A DNA stretch of 23,974 bases, taken from contig CALCTA010000179.1 of NCBI GenBank assembly GCA_937893945.1, forward strand, positions 1-23,974, read 5' to 3'. The stretch is from an uncultured Clostridia bacterium (GTDB lineage: Bacteria; Bacillota; Clostridia; Oscillospirales; CAG-272). A program made the position numbers and the translations under genes. Shown here piece by piece: positions 1 through 7,631 of this stretch (position 1 is its first letter; each line of letters begins with the position of its first letter). Below the pieces are notes generated by a model that saw only the letters and a program-made list of their open reading frames with translations, was not told the origin of the DNA and ran no database searches.

Positions 1-30
1 CTATTTGCGCTACTGAAAGAAAAGTACGAC

Positions 31-50
31 CATTCCCGTAAAAAGGAATG
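31..50. other. small inverted repeat upstream of the first gene
   Basis: A 6-bp inverted repeat (CATTCC / GGAATG) with an 8-base loop lies in the 103-base leader before the first gene. It may be the tail of a terminator for a gene left of the window, but there is no clear T tract. A TATGAT -10-like hexamer follows at 66-71 without a convincing -35. Nothing else is seen in bases 1-103. Confidence 0.25.
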
Positions 51-103
51 ACAATTCACATCCCCTATGATACGATAGACAAAACACCATCGGGAGGTGC
101 GCC

Positions 104-592
104 ATGACCATTCCACAGCTGACGGAGAAAATGATTGCCTTTTCCAAGGGCGACATACACGATATTGAGCATTTTATGAAGGTGTGGGGCTACGCCAAGA
201 CCATCGGGGAACTGGAAGGCTTGGACGAGGGCACGCAGTTCACCCTCGAACTGGCGGCACTGACCCACGACATCGCCTGTCCCCTGTGCCGCGAGAAGTA
301 CGGTAGCGCCATCTGGTCGAAGCAGGAGGAAGAGGGCGCGCCTATGGTGCGGGACTTCCTGGGCGAGACTGCCCTCTCCCCTAACCTCATCGACCGCGTG
401 GCCTATTTGGTGGGGCATCACCACACGCTGACGGGTGTCGAGGGCATGGACTATCAAATCCTCATTGAAGCCGATTACATGGTGAACGCCGCCGAAAAGG
501 GGTTAGGAAAAGCCGAAATCGCCGCCTTTGTGGCGGAACATTTCCGCGCCAAGAGCAGCATTGCCCTCATAAAGAGCGTTTTCGGGCTGTAA
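104..592 (+). CDS. HD-domain phosphohydrolase-like protein
   Basis: This 162-aa protein has the pattern of the HD superfamily of metal-dependent phosphohydrolases. H19/H23 lie in the first helix, the HD doublet is at residues 55-56 (LTHDIACP), a histidine cluster is at 105-107 (VGHHHT), and D124 sits in IEADYMVNA. The domain fills the whole protein, so it is a stand-alone cytosolic HD protein; the substrate is unknown (nucleotides are common for the family). The start is fixed by GGGAGG about 8 bases before the ATG. It is followed after 60 bases by a lipoprotein gene on the same strand and they probably share a transcript. Codon use is odd for the window: of 16 Leu codons 8 are CTG, 5 CTC, 2 TTG, 1 TTA and none CTT, whereas genes further right use CTC and CTT almost exclusively. 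This suggests recent acquisition. Confidence 0.8.
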   Translation: MTIPQLTEKMIAFSKGDIHDIEHFMKVWGYAKTIGELEGLDEGTQFTLELAALTHDIACPLCREKYGSAIWSKQEEEGAPMVRDFLGETALSPNLIDRVAYLVGHHHTLTGVEGMDYQILIEADYMVNAAEKGLGKAEIAAFVAEHFRAKSSIALIKSVFGL

Positions 593-652
593 TGGGAACA
601 TTTTGCCACTTTGCGCCGTCAAATAGACAAAACCATTAAGGAGGACGCCACC

Positions 653-1156
653 ATGAAGAAACTGTTCATTCTGTGCCTTGCCCTCGTGATGACCTTGACC
701 CTCGCGGGGTGCTATCGGGCGAATATGCTGGATAAAGATGCCCTGCCGCCTGAGGAAGTGCCCCCTACCTGCGGCGAAGTGGACGCCGAACACGTGCCCC
801 AGTGGGGCTTGACCTTTGAAACCAAGGATGTCACAGCAAAGGGCATGACGCTGGTGATTCGCCAAGAGGGCGGCGTGGAGCTGACGGGACAAATCAACAC
901 GGGCACTCCCTACGGCCTCAAAATGCGGGAGGGCGACACGTGGGTGGATGCGCCCCTCCTCCGCGAGGACATTGCGTGGAACGCCGTGGCCTATCTCGTG
1001 CCTACAGGCGGCGAGTTGGAACAGAACCTCAACTGGTCGTGGATGTACGGAGAACTTCCCGCAGGGGAATACCTGCTGGTGAAGGAGTTCATGGACTTCC
1101 GCGGCACGGGGGATTATGATACGTTCACCTTCAGCGTGGAATTTGAAATTGAATAA
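653..1156 (+). CDS. lipoprotein with a bacterial Ig-like domain
   Basis: A 167-aa predicted lipoprotein. A lysine-containing N-terminus (MKK) is followed by a hydrophobic stretch and the lipobox LTLAGC with the acylated cysteine at residue 20, so the mature protein is anchored outside the membrane. Residues about 48-165 resemble the Ig-like (Big_14-type) fold common in Firmicutes lipoproteins: a TAKGMTLVIRQ strand, a YGLKMREGDTW segment, a W-rich NLNWSWMYGELPAGEYLLVKEF segment and a closing FTFSVEFEIE strand. The ATG at 653 is chosen over an in-frame upstream ATG at 611 because AAGGAGG sits just before 653 and a signal peptide starts exactly there. It follows the HD-domain gene by 60 bases, shares its CTG-biased codon use and has a similar leader, so the two look like an imported pair. 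Function is unknown; a surface or sensing role is a guess. Confidence 0.75.
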   Translation: MKKLFILCLALVMTLTLAGCYRANMLDKDALPPEEVPPTCGEVDAEHVPQWGLTFETKDVTAKGMTLVIRQEGGVELTGQINTGTPYGLKMREGDTWVDAPLLREDIAWNAVAYLVPTGGELEQNLNWSWMYGELPAGEYLLVKEFMDFRGTGDYDTFTFSVEFEIE

Positions 1157-1187
1157 AAAAAGAGAGCCTTGCGGCTCTCTTTTTTAT
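1155..1187. terminator. bidirectional intrinsic terminator
   Basis: A perfect 8-bp stem (AGAGAGCC 1161-1168 / GGCTCTCT 1173-1180) with loop TTGC is flanked by seven A on the left and a run of T on the right. It can end the plus-strand lipoprotein transcript and the minus-strand rubrerythrin transcript, which converge here. Confidence 0.85.
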
Positions 1188-1198
1188 TGTCATTCCAA

Positions 1199-1735
1199 TT
1201 AATAGTTCTCGGCGTGGATCTCGAAGTAAGCCTGAGGATGGGCGCAGGTGGGGCAGATCTCGGGGGCGGCGGTGCCAACCACGATGTGACCGCAGTTGCG
1301 GCACTCCCAAACCTTGACCTCGCTCTTCTTAAATACCTCTGCGGTCTCAACGTTATGAAGAAGCGCGCGGTATCTTTCCTCGTGCGTCTTCTCAATAGCG
1401 GCTACAAGGCGGAATTTAGCTGCGAGCTCGTGGAAGCCCTCTTCTTCAGCAGTCTTAGCGAAGCCTGCGTACATATCTGTCCACTCATAGTTCTCACCGT
1501 TAGCGGCAGAAGTAAGATTCTGCGCGGTGTTGCCGATACCCTCAAGCTCCTTGAACCAAAGCTTTGCATGCTCCTTCTCGTTCTCAGCGGTCTTGAGGAA
1601 GAGAGCGGCGATCTGCTCGTAGCCTTCCTTCTTTGCTACAGATGCAAAATAGGTGTACTTGTTTCTTGCCTCGGATTCGCCTGCGAATGCCGCCTCAAGA
1701 TTCTTTTGTGTTTTTGTTCCGTCGTACTTGCTCAT
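1199..1735 (-). CDS. rbr: rubrerythrin
   Basis: A 178-aa rubrerythrin, a cytosolic non-haem di-iron peroxidase that reduces hydrogen peroxide in anaerobes. The ferritin-like four-helix domain (residues about 8-130) contains the expected di-iron ligands: E20 in the AGESEARNKY helix, E53/H56 in ENEKEH, E98 in the TAEEEG helix, and E115/H118 in IEKTHEERY. The C-terminal rubredoxin-like knuckle has the paired CxxC motifs C145-C148 and C161-C164, the electron-transfer iron site. The length is normal. AAAGGAG lies 9 bases before the ATG. Only 42 bases separate it from the upstream MFS-GH2 gene on the same strand, with no terminator between, so read-through is likely, although a promoter of its own could overlap the AT-rich gap. 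It ends at the bidirectional terminator. Confidence 0.95.
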   Translation of the reverse strand: MSKYDGTKTQKNLEAAFAGESEARNKYTYFASVAKKEGYEQIAALFLKTAENEKEHAKLWFKELEGIGNTAQNLTSAANGENYEWTDMYAGFAKTAEEEGFHELAAKFRLVAAIEKTHEERYRALLHNVETAEVFKKSEVKVWECRNCGHIVVGTAAPEICPTCAHPQAYFEIHAENY

Positions 1736-1777
1736 AATTTTTTCTCCTTTTTTATATTTATTTTAGTTTTTATGAGT

Positions 1778-4700
1778 TTAGTTTTTTGATACCTTTTCAA
1801 AGGCGTCAAATAGCTTGTCTGCTATCTCGTTCATTCTTCCCTTTTCTACCTTGACCACTCTTCTGTCATAGGTAAGGAGTCCGTTGATCTCGTCCTCAAC
1901 GTCGCTGACCTGAGTAAGCACGGTCGCGCAAAGTCCGTTATTTTCGATTTCGGGAATGACCTGCTCAATATAAAGCTCTCCGAGCGCCTCTGTCAGAGCC
2001 TCGCTGCTCTCTATTGCCTTATAGCCGTACTCGCTGTCAAGATTGAAGCTATGACCCTCAACTCTCATCGAATATCCGCCAAACTCAGAAAGCACGAGCG
2101 GACGGTCGGGGTGAGATTTCAGCTTTATCTTCTTGAAATAGATATGCTCGCTGACTACGTCGCTGTCCTTCTGCCTAAACCAGCCTGACGTTGCATCCCA
2201 TATTCTGCTTCGGTCAAGAGCTATCATTTCAGAATAGATGCGGTCGGCATCGTACTGTCCCCATCCCTCGTTGAATATAGTGTAATAGCAAACACTCGGG
2301 TGGTTGTAAAGAAGCTCTACGGTCTCACGGCAGGAGCGTTCAAAATGCTCTCTGCGGCGTGCGCTCGCCTTGTGGGTAATACCGCTTCTCGTTGCTACCG
2401 TAGGCAGTGCGGTGTCGATAAGGAAGCTGTATTTTCCGCTGTTGACCATATCCTGAAATACTATCATACCGTACTTGTCGCAATAGTAATAGAATATCTC
2501 AGGCTCTATCTTGATATGCTTGCGGAGCATATTAAAGCCGAGCTCCCTCATCTTCATGATATCGTATCTGTAGCCCTCGGGACTTGCGGGGGTGTATATT
2601 CCGTCGCTGTAGTAGCCCTGATCAAGCAAGCCGTGGAAGAAATAAGGCTTGCCGTTAAGGCATATAAATGCCTTTCCGTTTCTCTTTTCAATACTCACCG
2701 TGCGAAGCGCAAAGTAGCTCTCCACTCTGTCCTCGCCCGAGCTTATCTCTACCTCGTAAAGATAGGGATTTTCGGGAGTCCAGAGCATAGGCTCGGGGAT
2801 ATCTATTCTCACGCTCGCTCCCTCAAAGTCAAGCGCAATCTCGCCATCGGGAGTGCGTATCTTAACGCTCTTTTTATCCTCTCCGCCGCCTACCTCAAGC
2901 AGAACGCCACTAAGGTCGGGGGTAAATCTGAGTGCGGAGATATAATTCTTCGGAACTGCCTCAAGCCAAACTGCCTGCCAGATACCGCTCGTGGCGGTGT
3001 ACCACATTCCGCCTCTCTTGTGCGTCTGCTTGCCGTATGCAAGCTCAATATCAAGCGTGTCCTCTACCTCTACGGTAAGGCTGTTCTCTCCCTCAGAGAG
3101 ATAGGACGTGATGTCAAATTCAAACGGCAGATATCCGCCCTCGTGCTCTCCTACGAAGCGATCGTTAAGATAAACGTAGGCTATCTGATCGACTGCTCCA
3201 AAATGAAGCAGAACTGTCTTTTTATCAAAGTCCTCGGGAAGTGTAAAGCGCTTTTCGTAGATATACCTCTCACCTGCCCTGAGCGTCCTTTTTATGCCTG
3301 AGAGAGCGCTCTCGGGAGCAAAGGGTACTTCTATCTCACCGAGCGTATCAGCGCTCTCAGAATCGTATTGTACGGCTAAAGACCACTTGCCGCAAAGCGA
3401 CATATAAGAGTCGCGCTTGAGCTGAGGTCTCGGATAAACTGTCCAATCCTCGTCGCTCTCAGAGAAAGGAGTAGATAACTCTGTGGTGCGGGACTTCTTT
3501 TTAGTAAGCCCCGTCATATTTCCTATAAGGAGTCCAAGTGAGAGTATCACTATCGGCACAAGTGCCGCGAGGAATATATTCGCGTTAGGAATAAAGCTCT
3601 CAGTTCCGTCGTTGTTGACTATCTTATCGGCATTGGCAAGAACTCTCTCACCTATCCACGGACCGACAACGCCCGGAATAAGCACCTGCGAGAATATTCT
3701 AACGCCCTGAAGCATACCTGCCTTACCCGTAGGAGTAAGGTCGCGTATCTTTGCGCCGAATACTGCCATTCCCGAGAGGTATCCGCTCATCATAAGAAGC
3801 GAGCCGACAAAAACAGGGGCTGTGCTTCTGAAGATATAAAGCATTATATATCCTGCAATAAGCCAGATTATAGCAAATGCGGACGAAAATCCAAATCCCT
3901 TTTTATCGTATATCTTGCCCCAAAGCGCAGTAACGAGCGATGCTACTACTATCGCGGGTGCCATTACGAAAACGTAGTTTGACATCTCTAGCGATTTCTC
4001 GTAGTAGATTATGAGATAGGGCATAAATATCTGTATTGAGATATTGAAGATGATGAAAAGTATAAGATAGAAGTAAAGGCTTCTGTTATGCTTTACGGTA
4101 GAGGGGCGGAAGCCGTATATAACGTTTTTCCAATAGCCGCTCTCGGACTTCTCTACCCGAGGCTCTTTGATTATGAAAAATCCAAGAACGCCTATAAGCG
4201 CGACAGCACCGCCGATAATGGCAAATATAGTTACCCAGCTCTCAGATTTATCAAGATCAAACGCCATAAAGCCGCCGAACACCGCAAGTATCGCGACAAG
4301 CGGCATCATAGAGTTGATTCCCTCTGCCGCTCCCCTGTTGGTAGCATCGGTCGAGTCGGTCAGCCACGCGTTGTACGCCGCATCGTTTGCGCTCGAGCCG
4401 AAGAAGGTCATAACGCAGTCAAGTATGATAACAAGGCTTATAGCCACAGCCGAGGCTGATGCCGCGGCAGGAAACAGAGCGCTTATCCAATCAACACGCA
4501 AAAGCGCAAAGCCAAGTATTGACACACCCCAAAGAATGTATCCAAGGCAGATAAATATCTTTCTCTTACCAAGTCTGTCCGCAAGAGCGCCCACGAAAAC
4601 TGTGGTAAGCGTTGCGGATACCGCACTTGCGGCTACCATAAGCGCAATGTCTGATGCCGACGCGCCGAACATCTTGTAGATGAATACGTTGAGATACATA

Positions 4701-4798
4701 TTCTCAACTACCCACGCTATCTGTCCTACAAGTCCGCACAGCACGAGCGCAAGCCAGAACTTCGGGGAAAGCTTGGTTTTATTTTTTGACTTAGCCAT
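1778..4798 (-). CDS. MFS transporter-glycoside hydrolase family 2 fusion
   Basis: One uninterrupted 1006-aa frame encodes two complete proteins. Residues about 13-430 form a 12-helix major facilitator: MFS motif A is seen at 69-80 (GALADRLGKRK) and helix 12 ends before the positively charged KKK at 433-435, placing the C-terminus in the cytoplasm. Residues about 452-1006 form a GH2 enzyme that begins like a stand-alone GH2 (VYPRPQLKRDSYMSLCGKW): a jelly-roll sugar-binding domain at about 455-615, an Ig-like sandwich at 620-700 and a TIM barrel from 703. The acid/base glutamate is E844 in FNEGWGQ and the nucleophile is E905 in VLSEFGG, so the enzyme should be active. The family covers beta-galactosidases, glucuronidases and mannosidases; the substrate cannot be told. 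The inferred role is sugar-conjugate import coupled to hydrolysis at the inner membrane face. It overlaps the acetyltransferase gene by 8 bases, with its GAGGTG site inside that gene. Confidence 0.9.
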   Translation of the reverse strand: MAKSKNKTKLSPKFWLALVLCGLVGQIAWVVENMYLNVFIYKMFGASASDIALMVAASAVSATLTTVFVGALADRLGKRKIFICLGYILWGVSILGFALLRVDWISALFPAAASASAVAISLVIILDCVMTFFGSSANDAAYNAWLTDSTDATNRGAAEGINSMMPLVAILAVFGGFMAFDLDKSESWVTIFAIIGGAVALIGVLGFFIIKEPRVEKSESGYWKNVIYGFRPSTVKHNRSLYFYLILFIIFNISIQIFMPYLIIYYEKSLEMSNYVFVMAPAIVVASLVTALWGKIYDKKGFGFSSAFAIIWLIAGYIMLYIFRSTAPVFVGSLLMMSGYLSGMAVFGAKIRDLTPTGKAGMLQGVRIFSQVLIPGVVGPWIGERVLANADKIVNNDGTESFIPNANIFLAALVPIVILSLGLLIGNMTGLTKKKSRTTELSTPFSESDEDWTVYPRPQLKRDSYMSLCGKWSLAVQYDSESADTLGEIEVPFAPESALSGIKRTLRAGERYIYEKRFTLPEDFDKKTVLLHFGAVDQIAYVYLNDRFVGEHEGGYLPFEFDITSYLSEGENSLTVEVEDTLDIELAYGKQTHKRGGMWYTATSGIWQAVWLEAVPKNYISALRFTPDLSGVLLEVGGGEDKKSVKIRTPDGEIALDFEGASVRIDIPEPMLWTPENPYLYEVEISSGEDRVESYFALRTVSIEKRNGKAFICLNGKPYFFHGLLDQGYYSDGIYTPASPEGYRYDIMKMRELGFNMLRKHIKIEPEIFYYYCDKYGMIVFQDMVNSGKYSFLIDTALPTVATRSGITHKASARRREHFERSCRETVELLYNHPSVCYYTIFNEGWGQYDADRIYSEMIALDRSRIWDATSGWFRQKDSDVVSEHIYFKKIKLKSHPDRPLVLSEFGGYSMRVEGHSFNLDSEYGYKAIESSEALTEALGELYIEQVIPEIENNGLCATVLTQVSDVEDEINGLLTYDRRVVKVEKGRMNEIADKLFDAFEKVSKN

Positions 4799-5600
4799 TG
4801 TTCACCTCGTAGTATTTATTCGGTATTACCCTTATTCTGTCAAGCAGCTCCTCGCCGCCGCTGCGCTCGTATATAAGCGCCATAACATCCTTCATTATCC
4901 TTGCGCTGCAAAGCTGAGTATCTGCATTTCCTATCTTGCCGTCTCTTATCGCGCCGTGGTATCTGAAGGCTTCCTCGTAGTTCGGAAACTGCGCCGACAC
5001 GTCGTCAATGCCGTTGGCAAAATGTCCTCGTGTCTGCGAGTACGCCATCTCGCCCGATGGAAGTCTGATACTGACGTTCGTAGCATCACTCGCAAGTCTG
5101 TTGGGAACGTCAAGCATCTCCTCAACACAGTGCAGGTAGGTGTTTCTATTATGTCCAACGCCTGCCAGCAATATGTATCCGTCGCGCTCGTATATCCTTC
5201 CGTAACAGCCTCTCGGGTCTGCGGGAGTGCCGTAGCTTCCCTCGCCGCGAACAAATTCTTCTGCTCCCTCTCCAAACACCGCCATCGAGTGAGTGGGATG
5301 GAGCGAGCGGCAAGCATCCTTACGCTTTGCGGCAACGTCGGGCAAAGCGCCTATGCAAGTCTTACCCTCTACCATATCAAGCGTGATAGCGCTACCGTTA
5401 TAAAGATTTGCCCAGGTGTGCGTCGGTATGCACAAAAGTCCTCCGCACGCGCAGATATGCTCACAGAGAGCGTCTATAAGCCCGTCAGCTCTTCCCTCCA
5501 CCTCTCCTATACGCTTAAGAGAGCTGTGGATAAGCACAGGGCGGTCCTGCGGCACGCCCATTTCCCGAAGCTGCCGCAATATATCATTTTTGGTGTACAT
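4791..5600 (-). CDS. AAC(3)-family N-acetyltransferase
   Basis: A 269-aa cytosolic enzyme of the AAC(3)/YokD acetyl-CoA-dependent family. Family landmarks are HSSL at 25-28, the CIPTHTW strand at 57-63, RSLHPTHS at 98-105, the GSYGTPADPRG loop at 121-131 and GVGHNRNTYLH at 147-157 followed by E160. The frame stays open upstream to 5696, but that extension runs through a 14-bp terminator stem. The ATG at 5598-5600 has a good AGGAG about 6 bases upstream and gives the usual family length, so it is taken as the start. Its stop codon overlaps the start of the MFS-GH2 fusion by 8 bases, which implies translational coupling and a shared task. Many members of this family are not resistance enzymes. 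An amino-sugar or other amine released by the GH2 partner is a possible substrate, but that is inference only. Confidence 0.85.
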   Translation of the reverse strand: MYTKNDILRQLREMGVPQDRPVLIHSSLKRIGEVEGRADGLIDALCEHICACGGLLCIPTHTWANLYNGSAITLDMVEGKTCIGALPDVAAKRKDACRSLHPTHSMAVFGEGAEEFVRGEGSYGTPADPRGCYGRIYERDGYILLAGVGHNRNTYLHCVEEMLDVPNRLASDATNVSIRLPSGEMAYSQTRGHFANGIDDVSAQFPNYEEAFRYHGAIRDGKIGNADTQLCSARIMKDVMALIYERSGGEELLDRIRVIPNKYYEVNNG

Positions 5601-5612
5601 ATAGCTCCTGTC

Positions 5613-5645
5613 AAAAGCACTTGCGAGGGGTTCGCAAGTGCTTTT
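5613..5645. terminator. intrinsic terminator after pepF
   Basis: A perfect 14-bp inverted repeat (AAAAGCACTTGCGA 5613-5626 / TCGCAAGTGCTTTT 5632-5645) with a 5-base loop. It lies between pepF and the acetyltransferase gene. The short T run on the minus strand makes it a moderate terminator for pepF. Its position also argues against any acetyltransferase start upstream of 5600. Confidence 0.7.
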
Positions 5646-5661
5646 GAATTTATTTTTTGTC

Positions 5662-7449
5662 TTATATCTCGCTAAGAAGCGCCTCAAACTCGTCAAGAGC
5701 GTCGCTGAATGCCTTCATAGCGTTTCTTACGGTGTCGGGCTTGGTAAGGTCAACGCCTGCTATCTTAAGCTCCTCGATAGAGTAGTCGCTTCCGCCTGTC
5801 TTGAGGAACGCAAGGTAGTCGGATGCATCACCCGTCTCAAATATGCGAGTAGCTATAGCTACAGCAGAGCTAAATCCCGTAGCGTACTGATAAACGTAGA
5901 AGGAATTGTAGAAATGAGGAATTCTTGCCCATTCTATATCCTGAAGCTCATCTACGACCGCGCCCTCGTAGTACTGCTCGTTGAGCTGTCTGTAAAGCGC
6001 GTTAAGTCCCTGAGCGGTGAGAGGCTGACCCGACATATACATATCGTGAGCCTTGCGCTCGAATTCAGCAAAGAGTGTCTGACGGAAGATAGTGGTGCGG
6101 AAGCCCTCAAGGAAGTGGTTGAGGATGTAAGCACGACGCTTCTTGTCGGTCTCAACGCTGAGGAGATACTTGGTAAGAAGCACCTCGTTGACGGTGGATG
6201 CTACCTCTGCTACCATAATTCTGTAGTCGTGGTTTACGTAATCCTGCGCCTCGTCAGAGAAATAAGAGTGCATAGAATGTCCAAGCTCGTGAGCGAGAGT
6301 GTAAGCGTCGTCAAGAGTGTCGGTGTAATTGAGAAGAACGTAGGGGTGTACGCCGAAAACTCCGCAAGAGAACGCGCCCGTGGTCTTGCCCTTGTTCTCA
6401 TAAACGTCTATCCAATTCTCCGCATACGCGCGGTCAAGAAGCTTCTGGTAGGTCTCTCCGAGAGGAAGTGTCGCCTTCTTTACAAGCTCCTTACCTTCCT
6501 CAAAGCCGACCTTCATATCTATGTTCTCAACGATAGGACAGTAGAGGTCGTACATATGAAGCTCGTCAAGACCGAGAGCCTTCTTTCTGACTTCGAGATA
6601 ACGCTTCATCGTGGGGATACCGTCGTGTACGGCATCGCAGAGGCTGTCATATACAGATACGGGAACGTTATTTGCAAAGAGCGCCGCCTCGCAGGGATTT
6701 GCATAACGCCTTACGTTAGAGAAGAAAGCGTTCATCTTTACAGTACCCGAATAGGTAGCGGTAAAGGTGTTGATGTACTTTTTGAACTCACCGAAGTATG
6801 CCTCAAACGAGTCCTTTCTTACTCTTACGTCGCGGCTCTCGCGGAATACGCCGAAGTTGCCGTGTGTAAGAGTTACGTCCTCGCCGTTCTCGTCCTTGAT
6901 GGTCGGGAATGTCATATCAACGCTCTCAAGCATCTCAAAAGCGTTCTGGCATCCGCCTGCCGCGTCGGAAAGCATAGCCATCATTCTCTCCTGATCGGGA
7001 GAAAGCATGTGCTCCTTGGAGCGAAGCATATCGTCAAGCTTATGTCTGTAGGTTGCAAGTCTTTCTTCTTCATCAATGTAAGAACGGAGAAGCTCCTCTC
7101 CTGCGGAGAGTATTTCAGGCTCAACGAAGGATATTGAGGTAAGCATAGCGACGTAAAGGTTCATCGCCTTGCCTTCCATCTCCTGACCTACGGGATCGCC
7201 GTTGTCGCCGCTCTTGTAGAGCATAGCGTAGAGATATACCTTCTCTACCTTTTCCATAGTGGAATATATCTTGTCAAGCGCATCTGCGAGAGCAGTTGCA
7301 GAGCTGCAAAGAGTACCCTGAAGAGCCGCAAGCTCAGCCGCTACGGGTGCAAGCTCAGCGCAAGCGTTTTCCCACGCCTCGCGTGAGGGGAATATGTGAG
7401 AAAGATCCCACATAAAGTCTTTATTCATATTTTTTCTTTCGTTTGCCAT
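5662..7449 (-). CDS. pepF: oligoendopeptidase F (M3B zinc peptidase)
   Basis: A 595-aa cytosolic metallopeptidase that cuts short peptides, typically of about 7-17 residues, and serves peptide recycling and nutrition. The zinc site is intact: H387-E388-L389-G390-H391 within TLAHELGHSMHSYFS, and the third ligand E415 in MVAEVASTVNE. The N-terminal helical region (residues about 10-190) and the C-terminal FYNSFYVYQYATGFSSAVAIA segment are typical of PepF, and the length matches the family. The first ATG (MANERKNMNKDF) is preferred because AAAGGCGG lies about 9 bases upstream; an internal ATG at residue 8 has a weaker site. It appears to be monocistronic: it has its own promoter at 7483-7512, and a terminator follows its stop. 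Confidence 0.96.
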   Translation of the reverse strand: MANERKNMNKDFMWDLSHIFPSREAWENACAELAPVAAELAALQGTLCSSATALADALDKIYSTMEKVEKVYLYAMLYKSGDNGDPVGQEMEGKAMNLYVAMLTSISFVEPEILSAGEELLRSYIDEEERLATYRHKLDDMLRSKEHMLSPDQERMMAMLSDAAGGCQNAFEMLESVDMTFPTIKDENGEDVTLTHGNFGVFRESRDVRVRKDSFEAYFGEFKKYINTFTATYSGTVKMNAFFSNVRRYANPCEAALFANNVPVSVYDSLCDAVHDGIPTMKRYLEVRKKALGLDELHMYDLYCPIVENIDMKVGFEEGKELVKKATLPLGETYQKLLDRAYAENWIDVYENKGKTTGAFSCGVFGVHPYVLLNYTDTLDDAYTLAHELGHSMHSYFSDEAQDYVNHDYRIMVAEVASTVNEVLLTKYLLSVETDKKRRAYILNHFLEGFRTTIFRQTLFAEFERKAHDMYMSGQPLTAQGLNALYRQLNEQYYEGAVVDELQDIEWARIPHFYNSFYVYQYATGFSSAVAIATRIFETGDASDYLAFLKTGGSDYSIEELKIAGVDLTKPDTVRNAMKAFSDALDEFEALLSEI

Positions 7450-7482
7450 AATAAAACCGCCTTTCGAAAAACATACAAGTTT

Positions 7483-7512
7483 ATTATATATATTCTAACA
7501 CACTTTTGCCAA
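7483..7512 (-). promoter_or_regulatory. probable pepF promoter
   Basis: On the minus strand TTGGCA (7512-7507) and TATAAT (7488-7483) are separated by 18 bases and lie just upstream of pepF. A 9-bp inverted repeat (TTTTTGCTA 7525-7533 / TAGCAAAAA 7548-7556) lies directly upstream of the -35 and could be an operator or a weak secondary structure. The rest of this AT-rich gap holds nothing recognised. Confidence 0.55.
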
Positions 7513-7604
7513 AAAATAAAGAGCTTTTTGCTATTTTTATAATTATTTAGCAAAAATGTACTCCCGCAAGCGCCTTTTATGACAAATCTTCCGCAAACAT
7601 AAAT

Positions 7605-7630
7605 GAAGCCCCGCACAATGCGGGGCAAAA
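7605..7630 (-). terminator. intrinsic terminator after the MerR/membrane protein operon
   Basis: An 8-bp GC-rich stem (GCCCCGCA 7608-7615 / TGCGGGGC 7619-7626) with a 3-base loop lies immediately after the stop codon of the small membrane protein gene. On the minus strand it is followed by TTCATTT. Confidence 0.75.
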
Positions 7631-7631
7631 T

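Noticed and set aside
1736..1777. Own promoter for rubrerythrin
   Set aside because: Only AT-rich sequence with poor -35 candidates is present; it is not strong enough to annotate, and read-through from the fusion gene is possible.
4791..5600. Calling the AAC(3)-like gene an aminoglycoside resistance gene
   Set aside because: The family includes many chromosomal members without resistance activity, and the coupling to a sugar transporter-hydrolase suggests a different substrate.
4791..5696. Longer start for the AAC(3)-like protein at 5696
   Set aside because: The extra 32 residues are encoded by a terminator stem and by sequence next to the end of pepF; the ATG at 5600 has a good ribosome site and gives the family length.
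5638..7137. 499-codon open frame on the plus strand opposite pepF
   Set aside because: It lies wholly antisense to a gene with an intact zinc site and normal length, has no ribosome site or recognisable domain, and arises because the sense strand avoids TTA, CTA and TCA codons.
7425..7628. 67-codon open frame upstream of pepF
   Set aside because: It overlaps the pepF promoter and start, lacks a ribosome site and encodes no plausible domain.
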